NCBI GenBank assembly: GCA_941918925.1
Contig: OW799233.1
Location: forward strand, 120,182,333-120,246,332
Source: Phyto melanocephala
Taxonomy: Eukaryota; Arthropoda; Insecta; Diptera; Rhinophoridae
DNA: 64,000 nt
Reading direction: 5' to 3'
The notes under the pieces: model-generated
What the model saw: the letters and a program-made list of their open reading frames with translations, nothing else
What the model was told of the DNA's origin: nothing
Databases searched by the model: none
Translations under genes and position numbers: made by a program
Shown: positions 20,581 through 33,435 of the stretch, one piece after another
Position numbering within the stretch: the first letter of the stretch is position 1
Layout: every line of letters begins with the position of its first letter

Positions 20581-23539
20581 AAATAAATTATTTTCTATCT
20601 AAAAAGAATGTCAGTAATACCCAAAAAGAACCACTCATTGACAATTTATTTTTTAAATAAACATTTTATTAACTAAAGCTGTTATGCTTCTTTATAAAAT
20701 ATTTTAGTTGTCACAATCAGATTCCATGACATCATCCGGCTTATGTTCATCCTCACCTTCGCTTTGACTTCTTTCCGAAATTTTTCCATTTTATCGTGAG
20801 AAACTATTTTAAGCCATTCATAGTAAATTGGTAGTATATAGCAAAGAAGATCCTGGAAACTGTTGATTTTCTCGAACTGTAGTGTTTTAACACTTTTATA
20901 TTATTTTTTTTTCTGAGGAAGTTGTGGGGCTCAGCCAACATGTTTACCTTGGTAAAGTTTTATTGCTCATTAATAAGATAATTTTTCTATGAAATCACAC
21001 AATCCTTATTTCTATAATTTTTTAATAAAATTGTGTTTCAAAATTAAAAGTGCGTTAATGCCTGGCAAAGGATTCAACTTTTATCAAAAGTTTAGTAAAT
21101 AAGAAAAAATGTCGATTATAAATTTGATGCAGCGATGAAGAATTTGGTACCGATATAAGTTAAGTTTAAGTTTTTTGTTGCTTAAACCTAAATATAAGTT
21201 CAATTGTCGAATTTTTGCTTCGAGGCGATACTAGTTTATGCCATAACCATAGAATAATAAAAGCGCAGAAAACTGGCAAGTTTTTTTTATTTCCTTCTAT
21301 TGCAATCGAAGTTTTTCAGCAAAGAAAAATTTCAAATAAAATTCAAAAATTATACTCTAGAAAACCTTTCAACAAGATCAATTACAACCCACTCATCCCC
21401 TTTTGGTGGTTAGTTTTAATTACCATGTTTCTTTTAACTTTACACAAACCGAAGGGGTGGGGTGATGTCATAAATAATACTGATAGTGGTGATTGTCATG
21501 TTATGATACTCCTAAATCTGTTTTACACACAAGTTAAAAAAATAGTGTAATTTTTTACACAAACAGCTGCCTCTTAATGAACTTTTCCATTCTATAAATT
21601 TCATTTAACAAGTGTTACATTTCACTATAACAAAAACGAAAAAGAAAACATTTATTACGTTTTAAAACTTGTTTTACAGTTACTTTATTGTTTAATTTCA
21701 AATCTATTGAACAATGTTATCCTTTGGATTGTTTTTTATTTTTTAACCCTTATTTTCCTATTAGTGTTTTCCATCATACAGATTATATTTGAATATTTTT
21801 CGAATAAAGTTTTTGTGGTTGCTTGTGTTTATAAACCTGCCAGATGCATATGATTTATTGTCATTGGATGATGTTCCAAAATCATTTATTGGGTTGTTTT
21901 AATGTAAAGGCGAAGAAAATTCTAACAAGTGGAAAATTATATCGGATTTATGGAAATTTGTATGGAATTTGTAAGTCAAATAAAGTGGAAAATTTTAAGG
22001 GAGTTACTAATGTTTGTATTTCACACTATTTGGTAGGCGAAAACTATTGCATAATTTGCAAAAGGTCTGTAAAATTAAAAATACATGATTGGTAAGAAAA
22101 TAAAAATTTTATAGCGTTTTCATCTCAAAGAGAACTTTCAATAAATTCTTTGATGTTGAAAAATATTTAACAAAATCTTTAGTTTAAGTAAAAAAGAGTT
22201 TTCGATAAACAATATGGATAAAATTATCAATTATGAGATGAAATTGGTTGTATATTATTTTTATGCATTTAATTTATTTATTTTTATTAATCCGGCGTCA
22301 TGCTGGTAAGGCCTTTATGACCCATAGTTATATGTTGTTTTAATGTTTAATGTTTTAATGTTTAATATTTATTTAATTTGTAAAACTAAGGAATAAATCA
22401 CAGTACAAATGTTGGGTTTATTACAATCTGTACTTTTTTTTTACTTCGTTACCTAGTTTACCAAGCAAACAATGTCACCTAATCGTGCAATGAAGTCTAA
22501 ATATTTTAAAAAATAAGTTTATTTTAAGAGGATTGAGAAAGTGTGAGCATTTAATTTTATGTACAGTAACAATTTAGACTCCTTCAGGAAGTTTAGAATA
22601 ATACAAACAACTAAACAGTGAATTTTCTCCTAAATGTAAAGTAATGTGTAGTTCCGAAAATCGTCGTTGCATAGAATACTGCTGTTATCGCAAACGATTT
22701 TCTCAATTTCGTCAGAGAACATATTTTTACAAAAGCACCGATTAGCAGCGCAAGTTTGAGTAACTTCAACAATTTCGGTCAGAGATTATGTGTGTATATC
22801 TCTTGGTGTGAAATAACCTTCATAGTATAATTTCGATCACCTGATTCAACGAAATATATTACATGGTGTAATATGTCTTTTCTTAAAACCACACTTACAG
22901 GAAAAAATTAAGTTTGTAAATAACATTAAGAGGTTCAAATTAAGTAACCTCATTAAGTAGTTGCTTAAGTTTCTTCAAAAGCTCGGACTATTATTAAATA
23001 TATAGGAGTGCCATATTACTACCGTTTACAAAAGAGTAGATGTTGTTGGAAGAAGGTCATTAGAAATAACAAGAAATAAAAAAAGAGAAAAAATAAAACT
23101 TAACTCTAATTTGTTCCGTAAATCCTTTAATGAGATTCCATCTACAACTCAAAAATCTATTTAAGTCCTTAATATTCTGTGTCATTGTTTAACTTTATCT
23201 TAAAAGGAACAGAAAAACTCTCGTTAAATGCTGCCTACGAAAGTCATGTTACACCAATGTTACCATTTGTCAAGTTTTCCCTTTTTTGCAAGATTTTTAT
23301 AAGCCAAAAAGTTTTAAATTAATTTAATTAAATTATATTAATTAAAAACTTTTAATTTTTTAATTAACAAGTTTTTTGAAAATATATTAAGCTTTGAAAA
23401 GTTTTTAATAAAAATTTTTCAGTATATTCGATTAAGTGATGTTTTTATGCAACGAAAAGATCTTATATTTTCTCATTCCCTTATTACTGCAACAGTTTTT
23501 ATTTGCGTTTACTCCCTCTTAAATACAATAGTGCAACTG
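20581..23539. other. Long AT-rich interval, nothing recognised
   Basis: Two open frames on the plus strand (111 codons at 21215 and 83 codons at 21844) have no motif, signal or similarity that I recognise and are close to what AT-rich DNA yields by chance. No bounded repeat was found. Confidence 0.4.
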
Positions 23540-23850
23540 ATATTTAAGAAATTGATAATGAGTGGCGTGAGCTACTACATATAAATATTTCGAAACATAA
23601 ATTAGAGAAAGAGCAATACATTAAGAGTTTTTGGAAGGGAATATTAAAACTAAGACGTTGTGATGAGTCCAAAGTTTTTCCATATTTAAAGAATTTTTTT
23701 TAGTTAATTTTGCAGTTACCTATATGTACAGTAAATGTGAAGCTCATTTTTCAAAAGTTAATTTAAACCAAAATAATGAAAGAAACAAATTAGAAATACC
23801 AACTTTATGTGGTATTTTAAGAACAAAAGATTTGCGAAAAAATTAAAAAA
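23540..23850 (+). pseudogene. hAT transposase C-terminal dimerisation region, relic
   Basis: Translating the plus strand gives EIDNEWRELL near 23551 and, after a break at 23700, CEAHFSKVNLNQNNERNKLE then LCGILRTKDL (about 23738-23845). This order matches the end of hAT-family transposases: an 'IDxEWR' segment, then the dimerisation block with 'S..FSKVNL.K...RNKL' and a leucine-rich end. The usual LPHS-type stretch before the break is destroyed, and stops occur between the two parts. The rest of the transposase was not found. It differs in region from the hAT relic at 55.4 kb, so common origin cannot be tested here. Confidence 0.55.
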
Positions 23851-25346
23851 TAACAGCGATTGTAAAAACTTTAAGCAATCAAAATATGTTTAGAAATGTG
23901 TGATATTTTTTCAAGATCTCCTAATACTATGTTCACACACGTGCCTTAATTGTCAATTTATAATATTTTTGCAATTAAAGGCCTTATTGAGCTCTATTTA
24001 CCATACTAGAAGTTACTTATAAATTGAGCAATTTATACTTAATTGTTTCACTTATTGTCCAAAACTCGAAATACAACTCTTGAGAAGTATGTTCAGGGAG
24101 AAGAAAATTCTATAGGTGGCATTTCTAATGTCAAACAAATAAATATACAAAAAATAAAAATTAAGAAAATGGAAAATGTTTGATGAAAATTTAAAAACAA
24201 ATGTTTAAATAAATTCAAATACATACATATAAGTATATATACTATATATAAATATAATTGTAAATATATTTTATAAACAGGAAAAAAACTAAAGAGAAGG
24301 CTTCATTTGATTTGGTATAAATATATCGTATTTTTAAAGTTATCAAATGCTAATGGAGTAAGATAAATTGAGTATGTCTGAACACCTTTTTTAATTACTA
24401 ATCATTACTAAATTGAAATAATTAAAAATATTTTACGTGTTTTTATTATATGTTTTATTTTTTTCGTATTTTCTTGTAATCTAATATATTAAATTTAATT
24501 GTTTTAATAAATTTAAATTAAATAAATTTCAAATAAATTTGTGTGTTTTCTTTTAAAATGTTGGCACCTTTGTAGAATGTTTTTTTTTTAAGATTCTTTT
24601 TTCAGATACAAGAAATTAAAAGAAAAATATGGTAACGCTGCGTTGAACTTAATATATAAGATCGTTATTTACTTTAAAGAGCAAAGAGCAAATAGGTAGT
24701 AATAATAATTTGTGTTAGTCTCTAATTTTTCTTGATTGAATTTTTAGCATAATATAAAATACTAAAATTATCAGCGAATAAAAGTGCTAAACGTTGTACG
24801 GCTTTGTTTTAAAGCTAGTATTCCACCTGAAACCGAAGGATTTCTTATGCTAAGTCCGTTCTAATTCTTAATTACATTCTTATCACAATTTCAATTATTA
24901 AATGTTCCCGAAAAATTAAACAAAAACAATATTTGTAATCTTTAAAATACAAAAGAAGAAGTTGCAGTCGGTAAATAACGATTATTTTTTTCCCTACATT
25001 ACAACATCGTTTTTAATTTGTGGAATAATAATATTTGGTATAATATAATTATTTTGTATATATCAGTTTTTTTCAATATTCTTAAATGAATACAATTTAC
25101 TTTAATTTAATTTAAGTTAAAAATTGTTTTAGGAAATTAAATAATAGAAAAATTAACTTAAGTCAGAATAAAAAAAAATATAATAAATATATGTAATAAT
25201 AAAAATGTTAAAAATTAACTTGAGCCTAAATAAAATTTTAATTTTAATGAAAATATTTATTATTTTAATATTAAATCAGTTATAAACGCTAAAATCCAGT
25301 TTCGGGAGAATATTTGAATGTTTGTTTTGTGCATAATTACAACTAA
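23851..25346. other. AT-rich interval, nothing recognised
   Basis: Extremely AT-rich with TATA runs (24230-24270) and poly-A/T. No gene or bounded repeat is supported. Confidence 0.45.
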
Positions 25347-26258
25347 AACAAGTAAGAGTGCTATATTCGGCAGTGCCAAATATGATAATGCGCTTGTGTA
25401 GGTATAATCCCACATCGTAGCTTAACCTATATATCATGTTATACGCCATTTTTCCTTATTATTTCCGATGCCATTTTTGATTTTAAAATTTTAAATAATT
25501 AACTGTGTTCTACTAGTCAATCCCTTTAATTTGATACCCACATTGATGGGATTATAAAAATTTACATTTTTTTACATTTTTTAATCATTTACTGTATTCT
25601 ACTGGTCAAGCCCTTTCATTTGATATCAATATTGAGTGTGTTTAAGAAGTTACATTTTAAATTACCAGATTTGACCCATATATATATTTAAAGTCTGCCA
25701 TTTTATAGTGGCGGCCAACATGAATTTTAACTTTTTATAGTGTATATCAATATTGACTCTCTCGGTTATCCAGAAGCTGAAAAAAATTGATTTTCGTTTA
25801 TAAATTTTTGGAATATATATTTTTCAAAAAAGATTTTTGCTTATAACTTTACGGATTAGAGCTCGCTTTATCCAAAATTTTTCACTAATTTTTCTAAAGG
25901 CATATTATATCTACAAATAGTAGCAAAAGTACCTATAAATTATTCTATGGCTGAAAAATTTTAATTTTCGTGTTTATTTGCTCATATCTCAGAAAGGTAT
26001 GGGGCGATTGTGCTTAATTTTAATAGCGATTCATTTCCGGATATTTCCAAAAGATTTAGAGCATAAACAGATCTGAGGAACATATGGTTGCTTCTAAAAG
26101 TTGATTTTAACCAAAGACGGACAAACGGCCAGGGCTTAATCAACTCCTCTATTCATAAATCTATACTTGATGGGGTCGGAAATAAAAATTGTAGAAAGTA
26201 CAAACGAAATGACAAAGCTATATATACCCTTGTGCACCACAGGTGAAGGGTATAAAAA
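25347..26258 (+). mobile_element. HINE-like dispersed repeat, full-length
   Basis: Starts AACAAGTAAGAGTGCTATAT with a decayed 5' palindrome and runs through the shared 'ctcatatctcagaaaggtatggggcgattgtgctt' block. It has a worn GACGG microsatellite (26114-26132) and ends with the 3' hairpin TATACCCTT...AGGTGAAGGGTATA (26221-26252). The 5' hairpin, GTCY-type microsatellite and 3' hairpin together match non-autonomous Helentron (INE-1/DINE-1-like) elements; this class call is an inference. It is non-coding and belongs to the 'gtgcaccacagg' subfamily. Confidence 0.7.
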
Positions 26259-27567
26259 TAGGGTTAAATTATACTTAACTTCATTCAATTGCGTTTAAAT
26301 TTGAGACCTATAATTTAATAACAAGATAACCATGGACACAAGGATATTACTCAGAAAGACGATAAGTATTTAATCTTAATGATGAATCTGTATCTGAAAA
26401 AAACGTAAAATAACCTTTTTTCCCTATGGTCTTTAAGAATATAATTAATTTGTTTATTGAATAAACAAGAAAACTAAATTAAAACACACATTTGATTTTA
26501 ACTTTCGTACCGTTAGGAATAAAACAAAAATAAAATAGTTGAACGAATTGTCCTAAAAACAATTATACAAAAGAACAGGACTTAATAAAAAATTATGCAT
26601 AATCATGATCGATACATGTAATCTCTTAAAATATAAGACAATGTTAGAGCACAACAGAGCAGTTTTAATAAAATTTTCATTCTGGTAAGAAGCAACTACA
26701 AATACAATACAATAACTATTTGCAAAAAGAATATGAAAGAAGAATAAAAAATTTCCGCTTTCCACTAGTGCCAAACCAACATTCAAACGTATACACATAC
26801 ATAAACACAAAGTTATGTGTATTTAGAAGATAAACCTTCTTATAAACCATTCACTATGACTTTTGAACTCCATATGGACTGATTGAACTGAATCAATAGT
26901 TGTATCAAACCAGCAAGTACAAAATATGAATTCCGCCAGACTCTTGAGAATACAGGTAAGACATATCATGAAGCAACACAATTCCTACTTGTACTCTTAG
27001 TTACATGCAATATATGTTTTTTTTTTCTTTATTCCACATACCTGCAGCAGCAGGAGCATTTTCATGATCATAATAAACTCAAATCAACGCAACATCTTTT
27101 CGAAATATTGAATAAACCGAAAAAAAAGGAAAAGAAAAAACTCTATAGAAAAATAAATATGAAAGCACTCTGACATACAGAAGGACAAACAAATGGTTGA
27201 AGTTAAATGCCACTAAAGCAACAAAAAACATTAAACAAACGTTTGAAGAGTTTTTAATAAACTATTAAACAACTATAAAGAAATGCGAAACCCAAGACAC
27301 GGTTTTAGAAAAATCTATTAAATCTGAATTGGTTTTTTTTTCTTCATGTTGTAGTTGTTTTTTAGACTTTGCAAAAACAGTAAAGCTTTTTAAAGTGAAA
27401 CCTTTTTGTGAACGACAGTCATAAACTTTTTATTATTTATTATGGTAATGCCTTTTTCAAAAATAAGCAATTTTTTCTGTTTTTAGCTGATAATTTTTCA
27501 AAACATATTCAATAAAGAAACACCCTTTCAAAAAATCTTATTAAAAAGTTTTATGAAGCCTTTCCAT
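26259..27567. other. Interval without recognised features
   Basis: A/T-rich with CA-rich patches (26750-26810). No supportable gene; an 85-codon minus-strand frame at 26553 is leucine/cysteine-rich but resembles nothing known to me. Confidence 0.4.
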
Positions 27568-28107
27568 AACAAGTAAGAGCATGATATTCGGCTGCGCCAA
27601 ATTTTTGATACCCACCACCAATTTTGTGTAGTACTTTTATACCACAAATTTTATTACTTCGCTAACAACTCTAATCACTATAGAAAACATTTTTTATACT
27701 AAAATAATTTTATTGAAAAATATTTAAAGCTTGGTGGCCGCAGTTCACAAATGTTATACTAAATATGGTCGGAGTAATGATGGTATTTCGTCAACTATTA
27801 AGATTATGATTAATTGAAAAATTCAGGGAGACTGGAAACGTTGGAGATGCCAAACACACTGGTCATTCAAAAACAAGCCTCTCAAAGCAGTGTGTATGAA
27901 TTTCGGTGACAATCGTGAAGCCTCAAATTGGCATCGTGGATAAGAATTGAAAATTTGAAGAATCTCTCTACAGCGTATACTTATACGAATTGTTTTTTTG
28001 GAATTGTCAAAACTTTATTGCATAAATGGCAACAAACTCAAATCTTTAATTAATTTGAAACACTCTTTATTACGTTTAAGTCTAATTTGGTATTAATTTA
28101 TTTTCTT

Positions 28108-28111
28108 ATAT

Positions 28112-28150
<39 letters not shown>

Positions 28151-29163
28151 TTCATTTATTCCGTAATATAAAGCCTTCGTGGCCAAAATAACAATATTAC
28201 ATAGTAATATAACCTGAGATTTAAAAGTATTATATTATTTAATTTACTAAATTATTTAGGATATGCTCCCATAATTTTTCAATTATATTTATTTGGTTGT
28301 TGGGTTTAAGCTGGTTTATATGCATTTCATTTAGAAAAATAAAATAAATTAAAATTGAAAAATTGTTGGTTGGGTTTTTGAAAAAGTTTTTTATTTTGGT
28401 TTTTTTTGTTTTATTTTTGAATTCTCATTTTGTCAATGAGAATTTAAAAATATAACTTATGAAAATTTTAAACTTTTTCAAGAATTTGGGTAAAGGTTTA
28501 CTGATGATCTGGCATAAGCACCAGTGAAATGCATATAAACCAGCTTAAACCCAACAACCAAATAAATAAATAGTATTATATTATATTAATAAAGATAAGA
28601 AATAATGAATTAAATAAGCATATAATAGTCAATACCATAATAATTATTATAGTAGATTGAGGGCTCCCCAGCCATAAAAATCTGATCACAATTTAAATTT
28701 AATATTAAAATTAAAAGAAGGTCCCATTCAGTAACAATACACATAATCTAAACCAATGAGACAAAATCTTATTAGGATATAGAATCAAAGTAATGATGCA
28801 AAAGTTTAAACCGAAAAACATTGTTGGAATGCGAAAAGATACGCAATGTAGCAGGTAATACATTCCACTATCGTGCAACCCTGACTACATATGCCTTCTC
28901 AAACAAAGACGAGTAAATTCTCGGAATAAAAATTTGAGGGTTCCTTGTAGATCGCGTAAATACAAACGATTTAAATAGAGCAATAATAACACTGTAAAAC
29001 AGAGCTATATTCCTAAATTTCAAAAACTCATTAAAAAAACAGCCCAAGAAATTGCGAACAAAGTCTGAGATATGCTCATGATGGCATATCTCGGCTCATG
29101 ACGGCGAACCTTGTATACAAATCGAACAACAGAGTTTACCAAACGCTTAACCCTATATAAACG
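28108..29163 (-). pseudogene. Jockey/CR1-type LINE, 3' end with ORF2 C-terminus
   Basis: On the minus strand from about 29150 the translation reads KRLVNSVVRFVYKVRRHE, a conserved region after the reverse transcriptase domain of CR1/Jockey-type LINEs. Later, in another frame, it reads FEKAYVVRVAR-stop-WNVLPATLRIF near 28910, the usual 'SF.V...LWN.LP..IR' block at the ORF2 C-terminus. Frameshifts and stops show it is dead, and the polymerase domain itself is missing (5' truncation). The 3' end is a tetranucleotide tail (ATTT repeats on the plus strand, 28108-28160). A MITE is inserted in its 3' untranslated part. Confidence 0.7.
28294..28560. mobile_element. MITE with a 36-bp perfect terminal inverted repeat
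   Basis: The left end TGGTTGTTGGGTTTAAGCTG and the 16 bases after it are matched exactly, in reverse complement, by the last 36 bases. Subterminal AACTTTTT/AAAAAGTTT and GAATTCTCATT/AATGAGAATTT pairs extend the foldback. Flanks are ATTTATT and AATAAAT. The lack of decay in the arms suggests a young copy. The superfamily is not assigned. Confidence 0.7.
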
Positions 29164-29649
29164 TTAAACGTGTTAAATTCGACTATCATTCTCATTTCGT
29201 ACATCTAATTCTGTCGGTTTTATGAAGTTTTTAATTTTAAATAGATTAAAAAAGACACTGTGTTGTGTACATTTTGATCTATAACTGTCTTCGTAATATA
29301 CCGATTATAATGTATAGGAAATATTCTGGCAATATTTCAGGTCGCTTTTTTTGTACATCTATCGTGATTTCATCAGACGGATGGACGGACACAGCTAGAT
29401 CGTCCTAAAAATAAACCATGACTTAGAAAATATTAACACTTTACAGCGTCCAAAATAAATATTTTGATGTGTAACAAACGGAAAGACACAACCATTTTTT
29501 TGTGGTAGATACACGCAAAGAATAAATATGGTTGTGGTAATCATAACCTAAGAGCAACATACTTTAATTGAATTGTATGATGGTGATTTAAACATTCAAT
29601 GGTTGTCAGTTATTATTATAATTACATGAGGTATCATGCAATTATAATA

Positions 29650-30712
29650 AAGGGTGAACCACACCTAAACGTCAAGTTTTTTTTTCTGCATTTCATTTGA
29701 CATTTCCAAATTTCAGACTATCTCTATTTGAACCATGGTAAGATACACAATCGAGCAACTTGTTAAAGTTATTCAGGCTTATTATGAAAATGGGCGTTCA
29801 AATCAAAATGCATTTCATGCACTTCGTGATTCTTTTGGTCAACATAATCGTTCAAATTCGTCCACAAACAGTTTCTGTTGTTTTGTCTTCGCGGTTTGCG
29901 TTGGAACCCTAACATAAGGTTGCCATCATACGAACATCGCCTCGCCCTTATTAAGTAAAATAAATAAATGCTAAATGTTACTTTTTTGTTAAAATTAATG
30001 AACGGTAGTCTTCATTCCGAATTTCTTCTTAGCAAAATAAATTTACATATTCCTCTTCGATCATTAAGAAATTATAATATCCTAAGCATAAAATATTACA
30101 GCACAAACTATTTTGATCCATTTCGCAGAATCTGTGATGAATTCAATTTATTGTATCATTTATAGATTTTAATAAAAGTTTGGAAATCGTGAAAAGAGAT
30201 ATTATATTACACTTAAATACAATAACCTAAAAATTTATTATATTTTAATTTTCATATATAAAAATGTCATTTATATTTGTTTTTGTTAAATTATTTGTAA
30301 TTTCTTAATTATGTTTTGTATAAATTGTATTTAAATTAGTCTGTAAGGATTACTCCATAGACTTTAATAAATAAATAAAAAAAAACGGGAGAATTGTGAA
30401 AAATATTTAAATTTCAGCAAAACAGGTCTGTATGAAATGTGAAAACATCTGTGAATGCCTTCTTAGTTCGTTGAGCAAAAGAGCAGTCAACCTTGACTCA
30501 TTATCGTGCCCAACAATTGAACCTCAAAATTGTCATTGGAAATTTTGACCATCGAATGGAGGTGTGCCGCCGAAGTCGCGGTGGCTATTTGGCCGGTACA
30601 TAATTGAACTATACCAATATTATGATAATAAAAACAAATGGCAATAATTTCCTAAATAATTTGTGTTGTTTTTTTAAATCAAAAGTTAAAATTTTTAAAT
30701 TTAACCACCCTT
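29650..30712 (+). mobile_element. Internally deleted IS630/Tc1-mariner element with transposase ends, split by a LINE
   Basis: TA duplications (29648-29649, 30713-30714) bound termini AAGGGTG and CACCCTT. A transposase N-terminus starts at 29735: RYTIEQLVKVIQAYYENGRS...RDSFGQHNRSNSST. This is the helix-turn-helix of an insect IS630-Tc1-mariner family whose full proteins continue to a DDE domain. A LINE fragment interrupts at 29871. After it, the sequence reaches the extreme C-terminus, seen as CRRSRGG at about 30568, followed by the 3' end. The whole DDE domain is absent, as in the sister copy at 59099-59706, so this is a non-autonomous derivative of a longer transposon. Confidence 0.7.
29871..30386 (+). 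pseudogene. LINE 3' fragment with ORF2 C-terminus and A-rich tail
   Basis: The frame 29968-30165 ends in a TNYFDPFRRICDEFNLLYHL sequence typical of the very end of CR1/Jockey-type LINE ORF2 proteins (RTNYG.N.P..R....N pattern). A short 3' UTR ends in AATAAATAAATAAAAAAAAA at 30367-30386. It interrupts the transposon exactly between words contiguous in the sister copy ('tcgtccaca' and 'gagaattgt'). It is heavily 5'-truncated and inactive. Confidence 0.65.
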
Positions 30713-31005
30713 TATTAATTTGTAATCATGCTGTTGTTTTACCTACTACCATATTATTATTATACTTTGTTTGTCATCATGATTTTGAAAATCATATTAT
30801 TTTTAAAGGACAACCATATTGAAGTTTTTATAAACAGTAAACATTAAATTATTAAATTTAAACAAACACTTGATTATCGTGAGAAAATATATGATAAAAC
30901 AATATAAAAGTACCTATTACTTGTTTTCGATAACCAAATATTGTTATAGAAACTATAATATATGACCGTCGATGTAACCATGGTTTTTCTTTGCGTATGT
31001 AAAAA

Positions 31006-32319
31006 GTACGTAACCAAAAGTCTATATAAAGATAATAAAAGAATTTACACAACATTTTTTACAAAGACAAATAATATTTATTTAAAGCAATGATTTATTC
31101 TACAAAGGCAAAATTTATCTCTACGAGAAAGGAAATATCAAAAATCAAAGGTTTGAGGTTATATCAGAATAAATTTCAACAGAAAAAATGCCTTTGGAAA
31201 ATGTTATATGAAAACAGATTCGGAGATTCCACTGTTTGTTACTAAAAATTTTTTATAACTTTTTTCTATATAAAATCCTTTTAACATTTTACAGTTGTAT
31301 ATGGTGCGCTATTTAGATACATTTCTCTTAATTTCATTATTTTCTCCAACTGTATGCGTCTATGGGTATTTTTGTAAGTAAGTATAAAAGTATAAGCAAA
31401 CATAAAAACAAGTATATAAAAAATGAACAAAAAAACCTTTCAAGATGAGCTTATGATGAACATGCGATTTATTTGTGTTCACTTTTAATCTTAAACGCCA
31501 AACGTTTCTTCTCACAATATAAAATACGAGTATGAGTAGTGCAATATATTTGTTTGAATAACTTTTTTTAACAAAAAAAAAACGATTTTCTTTTGATTTG
31601 GTTTCTTGGTCAGAAGCATTCAGAAGCCTACACTAACAACAGTAACAATCTCAACTTCTACTACCACCACTAGCAACCACCAACTGACACTTTATAACAG
31701 CAGAACTGACGGCATACAATTGATAAATAACAAACAATTCAAATCCTCGAAAAGAATAATACACTCTGAAGTTAAATTTCGCCAAATGAAATAAAGGTAT
31801 ACTCACATACTTATAAAGCACAGATTTACACAACTTAAACTCAATAAAACACCTTCATCTTTTTCTTCTACATCATCATCGTCATCTTTTGCTTCTTCCC
31901 GTTTCTGACTTATAGTCAAACAGAACATAAAAATCTTTGCAACATTGAGGTGTATGCACATATGTATATGTGAATGTGGCAGCCAGTCAGTCAGTGATTT
32001 TATTTTTTGGGTTGCATACCGATTATATTTTTAATGCAAAATAACAAACAGAAAAAATCAGAGCATCTCAAAGAAATTTATTTAAAAAAAAAAATTCAAT
32101 TGGGAAGTTGTCGCAGCAGAAAAACTAGGGCATATATTTTATTTTTGTAAATAATATTCAGGAAATTAAATTTTCATATAATTTTATTTTTATTTAGTTC
32201 TCTACTAAAATTAAATGTTCACCTGTAGTGCCAAGCTACATTATTTTCTTTGTAATTAATGCAATTATTAAAAATTAATTTCAGACCTACAAAGTGTTAA
32301 ATTTTGAAAAGCTAATAAA
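31006..32319. other. Interval without recognised features
   Basis: Contains C/A-rich simple stretches (31630-31680, 31860-31890). A 62-codon Thr/Ser-rich frame at 31606 is low-complexity and not called a gene. Confidence 0.4.
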
Positions 32320-32790
32320 TAAGTCGTTTGACTGAGTAACAACTATCTATCTATCCGTCTGTTAATTAAAATCAACTTTCAGAAGAGACCACATATAATG
32401 CACCCCTACATGTTGTATCAATCTTTTGATAATATAAACGAATGAATTGCCTCATAACTTTATTTTTTTACCACCAAATTCATCCCTAGAATAATTCATA
32501 GAAACATTTGTTATTATTTATAGATTTGATATGCTGCTAAAGATATTCTTAAAAAAACTTTTCACAAGTCGGTTACTAATCGGCAAAGTTATAGGTGAAA
32601 ATAATTTAAAAAATTATATATGTTTTTTTATATATCAAGTTTTTTAAGCTCTATCAACCGAATTACAAGAAATGGACTCGAAAACTATTAATGAAAAAAA
32701 CTGAAAAATCGGTTTAAAACTATATATAAACACCAAAATACAACTGATTTCTTATTTTTTATTTTGTCTAAAATTTAAACATTTTTAAGA
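32320..32790 (-). repeat. Old HINE-like relic
   Basis: In reverse orientation the sequence retains family words: 'ccgtctgttaattaaaatcaacttt' at 32356 (microsatellite plus the following block), 'cggttactaatcggcaaagttat' at 32570 and an 'aagctctatcaaccg' block. Hairpins are lost. The boundaries are approximate. Confidence 0.45.
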
Positions 32791-33430
32791 TTCTGGACAA
32801 CCAAGAGAGTCATTATTGGTATCAAGGAGAGTAATGACTTTAAGTCGCTTCAACGTATGCAAAATAAAGCCCTTAAGGTTGTATATAATCTACCAATAAC
32901 ATATCCCACTATTTCTCTATATATTGATAAATGTCAAACCGTTTTACCAATACATGATACTTTCAAAATGCAACTTCTAATATATGTTTTTAAGTGTTTG
33001 CACAATATTGGGCATCATACTATAAATTTTATGAGATGTAATCATATGATAAATACAAGAAATAATGAAAATTTAAGAATCTCTTGGTGTATGTTCGATA
33101 CAACAAAACAGCGCGTGGAATTTATGGGTAGTCGTGAATACAATAATTTGCCTCAAATGTTAAAAAATTAAAATAGAATTTCTGTTTTTAAAAGACTTCT
33201 CAAACAACACATTTTGCAACATATAAATGAAATTTTTTTATAATGATCTCTTCTAAATATAAACCGATCTCATAATTTAAATTAATTTCTTGTATATATG
33301 TAAATATTTTTTTCTTATTTTGTAACATATAAATTTTAAGTAAATATATTTTTGCCAACTCGTCTCAACAATGCCTTATAGGCGCTGAGACAAACTATTG
33401 TAATTGAATTATTTGTCAATAAAATTTATA
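32790..33430 (+). pseudogene. LINE ORF2 C-terminal fragment
   Basis: The frame around 32840-33171 reads SLQRMQNKALKVVYNLP then LPIHDTFKMQLLIYVFKCLH. This is the conserved region after the reverse transcriptase of CR1/Jockey-related LINEs ('lq..QNka.Ri....', 'l.i..l......f.yk'). The block ends with REYNNLPQMLKN at 33171. A 3' UTR of about 250 bp ends in an AATAAAATTTATATAAATAA tail at 33418. The polymerase core is absent. A HINE-like repeat begins directly at the tail. Confidence 0.6.
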
Positions 33431-33435
33431 TAAAT

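Larger units (their letters stand above)
29512..30999. mobile_element. TA-flanked MITE family F, interrupted by an IS630-like element
   Basis: The ends are CACGCAAAGAATAAATATGG and, on the other strand, CATACGCAAAGAAAAACCATG, an imperfect terminal repeat. TA lies on both sides (29510-29511 and 31000-31001). Removing it restores the 3' end of the surrounding HINE-like repeat as ...gaTAaaaagt, which matches the sister ...gtaTAaaaagt at 61.68 kb. TA duplication fits the Tc1/mariner superfamily. Confidence 0.65.
27568..31005 (+). mobile_element. HINE-like repeat of the 'accaccaa' subfamily, host of a five-element nest
   Basis: The start AACAAGTAAGAGCATGATAT is followed by TTCGGCTGCGCCAAA and the subfamily phrase 'ttgatacccaccaccaattttgtgta'. 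It is interrupted by a LINE (28108-29163) and resumes with 'gacggatggacggacacagctagatcgtc' at 29375. Its terminal TATA is then split by a TA-flanked MITE (29512-30999), and it finishes with TAAAAAGT at 31000. The intact sister at 58953-61686 gives the expected order of these blocks. Confidence 0.65.

Noticed and set aside
21215..22095. Two plus-strand frames of 111 and 83 codons, examined as a possible small gene
   Set aside because: No promoter, motif, shared frame or similarity; length is within chance for this composition.
28106..28160. (TTTA)n considered a CRISPR-like or centromeric array
   Set aside because: It is the 3' tail of a minus-strand LINE; no spacers exist.
31606..31794. Thr/Ser-rich 62-codon frame resembling a possible exon
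   Set aside because: Simple CA/ACC repeats explain it; no splice context or conserved motif.
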